Shown here one piece after another: positions 1 to 18,557 of a DNA stretch of 64,000 nt (position 1 is its first letter; every line of letters starts with the position of its first letter). The stretch is from Crambe crambe (taxonomy: Eukaryota > Porifera > Demospongiae > Poecilosclerida > Crambeidae): NCBI GenBank assembly GCA_963924555.1, contig OZ004591.1, forward strand, positions 744,001-808,000. Reading direction: 5' to 3'. The notes under the pieces are model-generated. The model was not told the origin of the DNA, searched no databases, and worked only from the letters and a program-made list of their open reading frames with translations. The translations under genes and the position numbers were made by a program.

Positions 1-23
1 TAGCTAATACTCATGTAGAGTTA

Positions 24-132
24 CAGTAATTTCTCTATGATCATAGTATATCCTTGAAGGATCATAGTATACTAGTATTCTCATCATAGTATACTCAGTA
101 ATTTCTCTATGATCATAGTATATCCTTGAAGG
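24..132. repeat. Direct duplication, about 37 bp, two copies
   Basis: The same segment, beginning cagtaatttctctatgatc and ending ccttgaagg, occurs at 24-60 and again at 96-132. It is separated by related copies of the short word atcatagtatac. No coding potential. Confidence 0.8.
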
Positions 133-1544
133 CTAATATTCTCATCATAGTATACTAGTATACTCACTAGTATACTCACCATGCAGTTGCAATCGTATTC
201 TGCAGGATTTTTGTTTTAAAGGGCATACTCATACTGCAGAAGATTGCTCAAATTTTATATGGCTGCCACCCAATATCATTTAGACATTAACTAACATTGG
301 CCCTACATGGCAGTAGAAAGTAATTGATACATTTCACTTCTAGGTATCTCTCACCTTCTGAAGAGATGATTGCTTCCTCTGTTGCCTCTGCAAGCTGGAG
401 TCCCACCACCAGTGCAGTGCACACACTCAGTAAACACACGCATAAGCCGGAGCACTTCATTGTAGAGCTCCTCCAAATACTTTTAGTAAAAAAAAGTCGG
501 AGATGTTGGTGAGATATTCTTCAAGCAAAAGTGATGAAGTGGATTTTGCTATGACTCTGGAATGATGTGATCCTTGTTTTTATATGCTCTCCCAAGCAAG
601 AGCAATGCTCAACTCATCCACTTCCACCCCTTGAGAGTAAATTTTATTCCTGTTATCCAATTAGAGCTCCATTCTGTGCCAATGTTAGGACTGCTCATTC
701 CCTTCATAACCGTATTTAGAGCTTCTTATCGACTTAATCTGCAAGGGCTTCTTATCAGATCAGATCTGTGCATGTGGATTTCATTTTGTCTACAATATTT
801 ATTCAATTTTGGCTGAAGACTTGGCATGAGATATATGCACACTTGGTCACGTCCCTTGTCTCTCTCTCTACTCCTTCACAGCATCAGCAATAATCTTACT
901 CCAGTTCTGCATGCTAGCTAATGTTTGCTTCTTTCAAGGTAGAAGTATAAGATACATCTAATATCAATATCAATGAAGTCATAACTTCACTTTCAATACC
1001 CTGAGAATGTAGGAAACATTTTTTTATTGTGCAAAATTTGCAGGGTGTGTGAGTTTTGGTGAATTGCATTTGTGTTGTGCCTTCCTTTTTTCTAAAGATT
1101 GGTACGTTTTCCCTCGAATATGTTAATTGACCTTGCACTTAAAACATTGGTCATTGCCACATAATGTTAGAGCTCCATGCTTTGCAAAAGAGGAAACATT
1201 AGATGCAGGAAGCATCTCTTCATGGTCTTTATCTCACATCATCAGGGTCAATATATGTGAAGCTGCATCTGATGAAAGGCTGTGAGTATTGGTGCAAACT
1301 GACTCCAACTATATACGCTCTAATGTGATAAAATTGTCCTCATACAATAAATGCCAATCCTCTTCAGTGGCAAGCATGTGCAGAATAGTGCAAATGAAGA
1401 CATCTTTGAAATGCTTCTTTGATTACAACCCACCCTCAGTCCAACCATATCAACAGCACAGTTATAATTATATACACAATGAAATTATCCTTCCTTTGGG
1501 CTAGAGTCTCGATTTTGGTTTTATTTTACTAGTCATAATATCGC

Positions 1545-2030
1545 ATTATGCTACCACTAGATACTGAGCAAACACTGAGCATGCATATATCGCATTATGT
1601 AACCACTAAGTATACTGAGCAAACACTGAGCATATATCGCATTATGCAATCACTAAGTACACTGAGCATATAATTATTATCGCATTATGCAATCACTAAG
1701 TATACTGAACAAACACTGAGCATATATCGCATTATGCAACCACTAAGTATACTGAGCAAACACTGAGCATATATCGCATTATGTAACCACTAAGTATACT
1801 GAGCAAACACTGAGCATATATCACATTATGCAATCACTAAGTATACTGAGCAAACACTGAGCATATATCGCATTATGCAACCACTAAGTATACTGAGCAA
1901 ACACTGAGCATATATCGCATTATGCAACCACTAAGTATACTGAGCAAACACTGAGCATATATCGCATTATGCAACCACTAAGTATACTGAGCAAACACTG
2001 CTTATGCAATCACTAAATACTAGCTGATTC
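1545..2030. repeat. 47-bp minisatellite, about 9-10 copies
   Basis: A unit of about 47 bp (starting atatcgcattatgcaaccac and containing ctaagtatactgagc and aaacactgagcat) is repeated head to tail with few substitutions. One unit is shortened. The last copies decay near 2030. It lies outside any gene I can recognise. Confidence 0.9.
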
Positions 2031-2109
2031 AATAGGAGTAAATACCACATTATGCAACAACCACATTGCCACAGCTGGGCATAAATTTCTCACAAGTCTT
2101 TCTGATATT

Positions 2110-2265
2110 ACTCCTTGGAAATTTTGACATAAGATGGGTGGGAAAAAGTTCTTTGAATGTCTGCACACTTTTTTCAGTGCACAGAAAATAATATTGCAGT
2201 GCACTGAAAAAGGTCCACACGTTGCAGACATTCAAAGAACCTCTTCCATCCCTGTCAAAATCTTT
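2110..2265. repeat. Inverted repeat, possible MITE or hairpin
   Basis: The segment gttctttgaatgtctgca near 2149 is matched by its exact reverse complement ending at 2240, and the pairing continues imperfectly on both sides (ttttttcagtgca against tgcactgaaaaa inside; aattttgacat against tgtcaaaatct outside). Only about 16 bases separate the inner arms, so the whole unit could fold as one long hairpin or be a foldback MITE. Confidence 0.7.
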
Positions 2266-3798
2266 CCATAAATGAACTTGCCAACTGCACATTATATATG
2301 GCTTTCCATTCCCAGGCAATGGGGTGTGGGAGGAACCACACTCACACACACACAAATCTTATTTAGGCCAAGCTCTTTTGGAGGAGGAAATCTTGTTTAC
2401 TCACAAGAAATTATCATCAAATGATATCATGAATCAACAGTGAAATGTATAAGTATAGGCATGGGTAGCAGATGGAGCTCCATTTGCTATTGTATGTCTT
2501 CTCTAGTTGCAGAAGACATACTAGAACTACACCATTATAAACAGAGGCTGTACAGCTCAATTTGAAAAAAGAACTTGACTATGAGATGCTATTTCGACCT
2601 ATGTATCAGGTTGCTTCAATTTGAGCACTTTACGAACCTCGTGGAGAGATTTACCTCTCAAACTAGATCCACAAGTATCACTCTTGATTCAAGGAAGCAG
2701 TTGGGATTTATGCATGGCACCGTCCTCTCCCTCAAGCCCCTGCCCACCCCACCCCCCCACATCCCTCCTGTCAGATGCCAAATGAGGAAGACCTTGAGGT
2801 GTGTGACGTGGTTTTTGAACAACACCTCAAAGCTGAGAACTGATTAATCAGAGACCTCAAAGTGTAAGGCAATAAAGATGTGGTCACGTTTTGAAAAGAA
2901 AAGAAACAACACAAATAGGGAAGAAATGAGTGAATCACATGAGCCAACCTGTAGTCTAAGTGGTGGGATCCTGTGGTCTACGTGGTGGCATCCTGTAGTA
3001 CACATTAATACCCATAAGCATTCACTACTGCATATCCTTATAGAGACCAAAATGAGAGAGGGAAGTGGGACTTCAAACGTCTCCATTTGGTGATTATGAC
3101 ATAATGTGCATAATAGACTATCCATCAATGGTACACAACATAATATGAGATCCAGCTGACTAGTAGGCATAACGTTGTTTAATCCGATGCCAAATAGAGC
3201 CATCTCTGCAGGAAATGCAATGGGGATGTACGTAGTCAAAACAAGTCACATGACTTTGATTGAGGAAAGTTGCACGAGGGAAGTCACGTGACTTTGATTG
3301 AAGGATGCAAGCAGGTGCATTTTCATAGGTAAAACTATGAGGAGCTTGGCCACAATCGCAAGGTGGACAGAATGAGCTTTTTCATGGACAGGACACACAT
3401 GAGTAACAAACAGCTTTTAAAGGATGAAATAACTACACACGTTGGAAAGACGACTACTAACAGAGTGTATTGTTCTCCTTTTCCTCTGAAGGAAACCACC
3501 GTGATCGAGTAAAGCCTTTCACAGATGGAGTAATGCACAATAGAAAGGAGCACTATAATAGTGAAGTGATGGCTACTAGGGAAATGCAAAGCATTGTGGG
3601 GCGAGCGTGCATGCTCAGTTAGTCGATGACATCATCATATTGCAAAGGAAGAATGTATGTAAAATAGCGCCCTCTCATTTAACTCCCCAATGTGGGGCTC
3701 GCCACTGTACTACTACTGCACTAGTACCATAATGTGATTCTTAATAAACACCCGCTGACCTTTTTGATCTCTGACCTCTGACCTCTACCCTAGTGTAC

Positions 3799-11834
<8,036 letters not shown>

Positions 11835-12311
11835 ACTTCTAAGTCTAGCCCCAGGCTACTGATACTCGAACTGCAGGAGCAAGAATGAGAGAAAAAAGGG
11901 GAGTGGCAGAACATTCAGATACCATCTAAACCATTCAATGATTGCATATGTGTAGTCAGCCACTAAAGGTACAAAGCTAATGTGACTGCACACGCTATCT
12001 AGCTGGACCTGTAACTAGCAGTAAGCTAGTTACAGCCACAGCCACGGTCAACCAGCCTGCCACTTAGTTCCTAGCTGCCACAGCTCAAGGAAAACTCACA
12101 CTTTTGAAGGACGAAGTCAAAAAGTAGTGACTCTTCTCTTATCTCTCGGTTTCGAAGCTATGAGAGCTCAAACTTCAGCAAGTTTGTAAATGTATCTAGC
12201 TAGCTGTCTTGCAGTCATATGACCATCTTGTGATTACGCATTACGTAATGGTTAAAGAAGTGGGTGGGGCTCGTAGACGTGTGGAGATAACTATAAGAGA
12301 ACCTACTTGTA
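11835..12311. promoter_or_regulatory. Head-to-head intergenic region, WASHC2 / PhyH gene
   Basis: 477 bp between two divergent start codons. It contains the 5' UTR of both genes and must hold both promoters. A palindromic TTACGTAA-like word (bZIP type) lies near 12240. No TATA box stands out. Confidence 0.5.
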
Positions 12312-14723
12312 ATGGATAAAAATGTAAGTTTATACTACACACCTACCTGTTGTATAGAAGCTCCTGGTCCTCGCGGGCCTGGACCCTTTAAAGGAAAGTC
12401 TGGCCGCAAGACCTGCATTTGATTTCCCTTGCTCTGATGAACTCAGTCATATAGAAATGATGAACATTTGCTGGGAACAGTGACTTCAGCTGTTCCTAGT
12501 GACTTCCAAGACTTGTCCCTGGACCACTCCCCCCTGGGCTGCCTGACGGGGAAAGTGGCAGACCCAGGGGAGTGGAGTAAGTTCCAGTTGACCCCCAAAC
12601 AAGTGGAGCAGTACTGGAAAGATGGATACCTGTCCAACGTCCCAGTCCTGTCTGAAGAACAGTGTGATAAACTCCTGGAGGACTACAGAAAATTCCTGGT
12701 CAGTAACTATTAAAATCAAATGATCTTTGTGGGGCTTTGGATAATGGACACACTTGAGACCCAGCCTTTTACCCTTTGTCAGGGGGGGAGGAAGGTACTT
12801 GAAGTTGGGGGGGGGGGGGGGGGGCAAAAAGAATTTCTCCCTGGCCATGCCCACTTTTTTGACTGCACTCACTAATTAGTGACTGAAAATTTTGATGACA
12901 CTGAGTGAACATCCAAGGTTGTGATTGTGTATAATGTTTGAAAGTTGGAGGGGCAATTGCCCCTTTGCCCCCCCCCCCCCTCCCCTGTGGAGCCCCCCTG
13001 TTTGTAGAGAGGTTGTCCTCTTTTTGGTTATTTTTATAGAGTGTGTGTATAAAGGAACTTCTAGATTGAGAAGTTTGTCATCTTTTGGAGTATCTAGTTC
13101 TACTGTATTAATAGGATCCAGAAAAGCTCCACGAAGGACATGGTCTATTTTATGAATTCCACCGGAACCAAAGTGGGTCTCCTGACAATGTCCTCCTCCA
13201 TGCCCTCGGGCAGTGGCGAATGAGCCCGGCTTTTCATGATCTCTGTTTCCTCCCAGCTATTGCAGTAAGTAATGATTGTCAAAAGTACAACCAAAAATGT
13301 TGAGTTGTTGCTATAATGTGGCTCCCCATAGGTCCCTGCATCCCAGCTGATTGATCCATCCAAAATGCCTAAGGCTATTCGCCTGTGGCACGACCAGCTG
13401 TTTGCCAAGCCTCCACATCATGGAGGGGTCGTTGCATGGTACATGGGTATATAGATTCAACCCCTTCAATTCCACCCCCTTCTTTTCATCATGTCACTGC
13501 ACTCCCACCCCAAGCCCCGCCCATTTCTAATCTGTAATAGTCTTTGTTTTCTTCAGGCATCAAGACTACTCCTATTGGACTCGGACCACACCCATGCTTC
13601 ATATGACAGTAAGTTTCCAAATAAATTATAGTCCTAGCCCTGGCTGATAAAGGGTCTAGCCCTAGCCCTAGCCCTAGCCCTAGCCCTAGCCCTAGCCCTA
13701 GCCCTAGCCCTGGCTGGTAAAGGGTCTAGCCTACCAAAAACTAGAGTGAATGACTGATTATACTCCTGATCCCAACCCCCCTGGTACAGTGACCACACCT
13801 CCTTTTGCCTCAGGTGCATGTAGCCTTGGACGACCAGACAGTGGAAACTGGTGGTCTTCACTTTGTTCCTGGGTCCCACCGCTGGCACCGAGATGGGATG
13901 CCCCTGCCAATTACTGACCCAAAGTTTGGGACAATGGAGTCCATAAAGTCGATTTTGACCGATGAAGAGTTGCAGGCATTTAATCCTCAGCCTTCTGGTT
14001 TGAAGAAGGGACAAGCAAGTTTCCATCATCCTCTGATGGTCCATGGATCATACTCCAACAAGTAAGACTTAGATTTAACAGTCTAATGCTCAAAGGATTC
14101 AAGAAAAGATCCAGACATTCAATACAAAGCTTACTAATTCATTCAGGTTGCATGCTAACCTTCAGAAATCCCATGTCTATTAGAAATGGTCATGGAAAGG
14201 GGGCAGAGATGAATACATAGCTATCTGTACTAAGTTACGTCTATGTCTGCTAAGTCAGTGACTTGATAATATTATTGCATTTTTAAGGTCTGATCGGCCG
14301 CGGAGAGCAGCGGTTGTTAATTACTTTTGTGACGGTGTGATATCCAACTCTGATGAACCGATGCTGAATGGAGTCCCACCTATCAAGAAGGTAAGTAATA
14401 TCATGCACTCTACAATGCAGTGGGAAACCTCCAATTAAAGAAAGAGGGTAACCTCTCAACAATCATGTGTTTGGAGGTTAAACAAGTGTTTGGAGGTTGT
14501 TTGGAGGTTAAAGGACTAAAGACTGGGTCCCAAGTGTTTTAGACCCAAGTGTTCAGAGGTTAGACTGGGTCCCAAGTGCCCGTGTGAGACTAAATGTTCG
14601 GAGGTTTCGCTGTATCATGACTGTAACTCACTCCTTTAATATCTACTTGTTTTGAAGGGGAACAAAATGACAGGTCAGTTCTTCCCTCTGGTTTACGATC
14701 CCACCTGGGCCGAGCAGGAATGA
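12312..14723 (+). CDS. PhyH-family Fe(II)/2-oxoglutarate dioxygenase
   Basis: Eight exons join in phase: 12312-12323, 12447-12698, 13115-13264, 13332-13438, 13557-13608, 13814-14061, 14288-14390, 14658-14723, giving 329 residues. The core is the PhyH double-stranded beta-helix: WHQDYSYW supplies the HxD iron ligands, [16 protein letters not shown] is the conserved strand, and [16 protein letters not shown] supplies the distal His and the Arg that binds 2-oxoglutarate. All metal and co-substrate residues are present, so it is probably active. The substrate cannot be told from sequence; relatives hydroxylate phytanoyl-CoA, ectoine and other small molecules. There is no obvious peroxisomal signal (C-terminus ends AEQE). 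The first exon is only 12 bp (MDKN) and is chosen because no other ATG is in frame before the stop at 12438; that start is the least certain part. Confidence 0.85.
12808..12826. repeat. Poly-G tract
   Basis: A run of about 18 G in intron 2 of the PhyH gene, with another poly-C tract near 12968-12982 in the same intron. Confidence 0.9.
13654..13712. repeat. (CCCTAG)n telomere-like hexamer array
   Basis: About nine head-to-tail CCCTAG hexamers in the intron between 13608 and 13814, flanked by two copies of ctggctgataaagggtct or its variant. It differs from the animal telomere unit (CCCTAA) by one base. Confidence 0.9.
14418..14614. mobile_element. Short nonautonomous element, GGAACCTC-type ends
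   Basis: Left end cagtgggaaacctcc is mirrored by ggaggtttcgctgta at 14600-14614. The inside has repeated gactgggtcccaagtg and ttggaggtta words. It lies within the last intron of the PhyH gene and belongs to the same family as the elements near 19431 and 24499. Confidence 0.55.
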
Positions 14724-15467
14724 AAACACTTTAATAGCTCCTATCCTATCTATCTTGTTTGTTTGTTTGTTTCTTTTGGTTTATGCAAATCTGTTCTTGA
14801 TTGCTTTTTTAAAAGTTTTCATTTTTGTTTCACTTGCATATTTCATGCATACATAATGATATCATAAAAGGAGCTAAAAGGGGGGTCATTCTAGCTGCTT
14901 ATAGTAATTTTAGTAGGTAACAAAATCCACTCTGAAGGAGATATTGGTTTCATGAAACCCACTCGATGTCACCACCCGTTCTGTGTTTATATTCTGACAG
15001 TGCACAGAATCCCCATCAAGGCCACAACAGTTGGGAACCCCAAGCCACAACAGTCAAATTCCATCCAGATTTGCATGTGTGTGGGACTTGAGGAATTCAA
15101 GGGTGGTCTCGTTGGCATTCCAGCAATCAAAACAACAAAATGATACTTGCAATATAATTCTTTGCAATGAGCCGTAGAACCGGGGTGGTGGGAGTAGGAT
15201 TGGAGGCTATTGAAGACACCCCAAGTTAGTTTAACATACGCTGTCAACAGCATTGTACTGTGAAATACAAGAAATTGCCAGTCAGTGGCTGATTAATCTT
15301 TCAGCTTTTAAGAGCTCATTCTCGTATCGTTTTGATCGTGTATGCAGTCTATATCCCCTGCCTAGGAATCTATAAAAACGAGGTACAATTTACTACAAAG
15401 ACTCAACTAGCTATAAATTATTATTTGCCGCAGCTAGCTATGAACTGGCTGGCTCAGTTATAATGCA
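14724..15467. other. Intergenic, PhyH gene to TRIM-NHL gene
   Basis: Tail-to-head spacer of about 740 bp. It should hold the PhyH 3' UTR and the TRIM promoter. A short (GTTT)n run occurs at 14757-14771. I see no further gene; the small open frames here have no recognisable similarity. Confidence 0.5.
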
Positions 15468-17750
15468 ATGCTGAAATGCACTGTTCCTTGTAGATTTATC
15501 TCAAAGAAGTATCAAAATATCATGGCAGAAGCTCCTAGCTCATCAATGGCTGGAGAGAGAGTCCTAGATAAGCTAACTAGAGAGATAACCTGCTCATTAT
15601 GTAACAACCACTACAACGATCCAAGAGTCCTTCCCTGCTGCCACTACTACTGTCTTGGTTGTTTGAGTGGATTGCTCACCAATGGCAGCATCATCTGCCC
15701 CAACTGCAAGGCCCCTGCAACAACAGGCTGCAGCGATCTGGAGCAACTGCCACCAGCTTTGGTGGTGAAGCATTTCAAACTGCTCCACAGTCGTGTGGCA
15801 AAACTGGAAGATGTCGACCTGCAGTGTGAAATGTGTTCGGATGCAAAAGCTGTTGCTTTCTGTCAAGATTGCGAGGAGTTCATCTGTACTGATTGTCTCT
15901 CCTACCACCAAAAGATGAAAACTAAGTTTCGTGATCATCAGATATTTTTGATGGCAGAATTGAAGAGTGGTGGACTGGACTTCCCTACTAAACACCCTCC
16001 AGTGACCGAATGCCCGGAGCACAAAGAACCGTACAAACTCTACTGCTTCAACTGTTGCAAGCTTGTCTGTCGAGACTGTATTGTTATTGAGCATGCTTCT
16101 CATCATTATGAATTTGTGGCCAAGTCTGTGTCTAACACAAGAGAGACGCTGAATACTTACCTCCTTCCACTCAAGGAAAAACTCTCTGGCTTCAAAGAAT
16201 CTGCAAAATTGATCACAGAAGCTAAAGACAATGTGACCAACCAGGGAGTGTTGGTTGCAAGACATATCCATGAGAGATTCACAGCTATGATCGAGCTCTT
16301 GAAGAAACGGGAACTCGAACTGCTTAGAAAGACTGAGAGTGTGGTTAAGAAGAAGATGAGTAATCTCGACCAGCAAGAAAAGGAGTTACACAAAGCCGTG
16401 ACAGCAGTGGTAGCCGTGATGGATTATGTCAACAGCCATCTTGATACTGTCAGCGATGAAGAGCTTCTTTCTGTTCAGCACCAGTTGTACACTCGAATAG
16501 AGAGCATCATGCAAGTGTACAGAGGGCTCAAGCTCTCTCCTGTCGAAATTGCAAACCTTGCAGTTAAAATCACTCTGGAAGAGGACTTGAGTAAGATGTG
16601 TCTCGAGAAGGCACTCGTCTATCTCTTCCCCCAATACAGAAAGTCCTATGTCCATGTAACTGAGGTCCAGAAGAAGACGGTGCAGTTAGTGACGGATATA
16701 AAGGCTATTGAACACCACATTCAGACAGGATCCATTGATGCCAAGTTAGTAGCTGAAGTCGATGGATCAGAAGTAAGAGGATGTGTCTTCAAGGCAGGGA
16801 AAGGTTTGTACGAAGTGACCTACATGCCCCAAATACGTGGACGGCACAAACTCCACATTTCAGTCAACGGAGAACCAATTTCTAACAGTCCCTTTCAAGT
16901 ATTTGTTGCAATTCCTCCAAATCAGCTCGGACCGGACCCCATTTACACTATCAGTGGACTGAAACACCCCTATGCGGCCATATTTGATGAAGACCAGAAT
17001 CTCCTTGTGACAGAATCAAACAGCACTAAAGTTTCTTTGCTGCTGAGGGACGCCGAGGGGAAGATTTCGAACAAAGTGTCCGATTTCGTTGATTTGAAGT
17101 CCTCCAATCCTTCAGGGATCGCAGCAGATGAACACGGAAATTTCTACATCACCAGTGCCAGTGGTCACTCAATCAGCAAATACAGCAAAGAAGGATTGCA
17201 TTTAGCCACCAAAGAGAACCAAGGAGCCAATCTCGGCGAGCTGACACACCCCTGTGGAGTGTGTGTTATCGATGGGAAAGTGTATGTGTGCGACCGGAAT
17301 AACTGCCGAGTGCAGGTCTTCAACAGAGACCTTGCCCCCATACGGACTTTTGGGTGTTACGGGAAAGAGCATGGTCAATTTCACTGGCCATACAACCTTG
17401 TTCAGGACAACAGGGGGTGTGTCTACATCACGGATTGTAACAACCATCGCATACAAGTCTTCAATAAAGATGGGAGGTTCCTACACGAATTTGGAAATAG
17501 GGGATCTGAGAGAAATGGTTTGAAGCGACCAATGGGAGTCAGTCTAGCAAAGGACGGGAATCATGTCTTTGTGAGTGAGTATGACAAACACAGAGTGTCT
17601 GTTTACCAACTGAATGGGACGTTTGTTACTTCATTTGGTCACTACGGCACCAAGAAAGGGGAGCTCTGTTATCCAGTTGGGATGGCAATCGATAGCAACG
17701 GGTTCCTCTACGTCTGTGACCAGGGAAACAATAGAATACAAGTGTTCTAA
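15468..17750 (+). CDS. TRIM-NHL protein with filamin domain (RING E3 ligase)
   Basis: An uninterrupted frame of 760 residues. A second ATG at 15522 (MAEAPSSSMAGER) gives 742 residues and is equally plausible. Order of domains (numbering from 15468): RING, residues 42-80, with CSLC, CCHYYC and CPNC; first B-box about 117-158 (CEMC, CQDC); second B-box about 181-218 (CPEH, CFNC, CRDC); coiled coil about 225-345; filamin-type Ig domain about 425-500 (ending ISNSPFQVFV); then about five or six NHL repeats to the C-terminus (GVCVIDGKVYVCDRNNCRVQVF and similar). This is the architecture of TRIM2/3/32/71-like E3 ligases, in which NHL repeats form a propeller binding RNA or protein. The zinc ligands look complete. 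The lack of introns, in a window where almost every other gene is split, suggests a retrocopy or a lineage with an intronless expansion. Assignment to one vertebrate orthologue is not justified. Confidence 0.93.
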   Translation: MLKCTVPCRFISKKYQNIMAEAPSSSMAGERVLDKLTREITCSLCNNHYNDPRVLPCCHYYCLGCLSGLLTNGSIICPNCKAPATTGCSDLEQLPPALVVKHFKLLHSRVAKLEDVDLQCEMCSDAKAVAFCQDCEEFICTDCLSYHQKMKTKFRDHQIFLMAELKSGGLDFPTKHPPVTECPEHKEPYKLYCFNCCKLVCRDCIVIEHASHHYEFVAKSVSNTRETLNTYLLPLKEKLSGFKESAKLITEAKDNVTNQGVLVARHIHERFTAMIELLKKRELELLRKTESVVKKKMSNLDQQEKELHKAVTAVVAVMDYVNSHLDTVSDEELLSVQHQLYTRIESIMQVYRGLKLSPVEIANLAVKITLEEDLSKMCLEKALVYLFPQYRKSYVHVTEVQKKTVQLVTDIKAIEHHIQTGSIDAKLVAEVDGSEVRGCVFKAGKGLYEVTYMPQIRGRHKLHISVNGEPISNSPFQVFVAIPPNQLGPDPIYTISGLKHPYAAIFDEDQNLLVTESNSTKVSLLLRDAEGKISNKVSDFVDLKSSNPSGIAADEHGNFYITSASGHSISKYSKEGLHLATKENQGANLGELTHPCGVCVIDGKVYVCDRNNCRVQVFNRDLAPIRTFGCYGKEHGQFHWPYNLVQDNRGCVYITDCNNHRIQVFNKDGRFLHEFGNRGSERNGLKRPMGVSLAKDGNHVFVSEYDKHRVSVYQLNGTFVTSFGHYGTKKGELCYPVGMAIDSNGFLYVCDQGNNRIQVF

Positions 17751-18460
17751 CAGTTACAGCTGTCAAATTATCAATCATCAGTTTTGTCAAATATAATACT
17801 TAATCATTGTTTGTATAATTACATCAATTTGTTGTATTAAATCATCTTTAAGTACCAATCAATTTACTCATCAAGTTCCTCTTTCCCATTTCCTGGGTGT
17901 GACCTCTAGATAATGGATTCATTCTGGGACTTGCCATGATGCCATCAGTTATGATACTAAGTACTAATAGTACTCTCATGCAAAACCTTAATGATAGACC
18001 TATAAATGGCTAGTTGCTGCATACGCAAGTTGGGTGTTTAACTAACCCTTCAGTCCATGAATCCTGGCACAGTCTGGACAATGACCTTTGTTATCATGAA
18101 TATTATATATTTTCTTCAAATACCATCCATAAGTACACCTGATACATCAACAGGATCATGAAATTGAGCTCATAAGTACACCATTCAGGCTGGACTCCTT
18201 GGATAATGGGTGTGTTTGCAGTGAAACCAGTGCTGTGGTAGGTCAGGTTTCACAGTGCTGTGCTCATATTTCAAAGGGACGCCATAACATTCCACATGCC
18301 GTCCCAGACAACACGTACTAATGGAGGAATGAGGAAATTAATCCTGTGGGAGGGGAAAGCACAATGAAAAAGGGAGGGCCCCCAAATAAAATTAAAAAAA
18401 TTAATGAAGATTGGAGAAAGAGCAACAAGGATAGTATACCAAATCATTGACAACAACAAT

Positions 18461-18495
<35 letters not shown>

Positions 18496-18557
18496 ACAAT
18501 CAAGAAAAATTGCAGCATTATAGAAAGGTAGGAGAAGTAAAAGAAGACATTCATCTT
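17751..18557. other. Convergent spacer, TRIM-NHL / GGH
   Basis: Holds the two 3' UTRs. A perfect (AAC)n run lies at about 18449-18497. No additional exon is visible. Confidence 0.5.
18449..18497. repeat. (AAC)n trinucleotide repeat
   Basis: About 15 AAC units downstream of the GGH stop codon, in its probable 3' UTR or just past it. Confidence 0.9.

Larger units (their letters stand above)
1..3798. other. Gene-poor left flank
   Basis: I found no exon with convincing protein similarity on either strand here. The stretch holds a small direct duplication near the left edge, a 47-bp minisatellite (1545-2030), an inverted repeat (about 2110-2265) and otherwise AT-rich unique-looking sequence. It lies downstream of the last recognised WASHC2 exon, so missing WASHC2 terminal exons or its 3' UTR could be inside it or beyond the window edge; I looked for the basic RRPP-type capping-protein-interaction motif on the minus strand and did not see it. 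Confidence 0.5.

Noticed and set aside
12443..12872. Minus-strand frames opposite the PhyH exon
   Set aside because: Antisense shadows; the plus strand has in-phase splicing and conserved catalytic residues.
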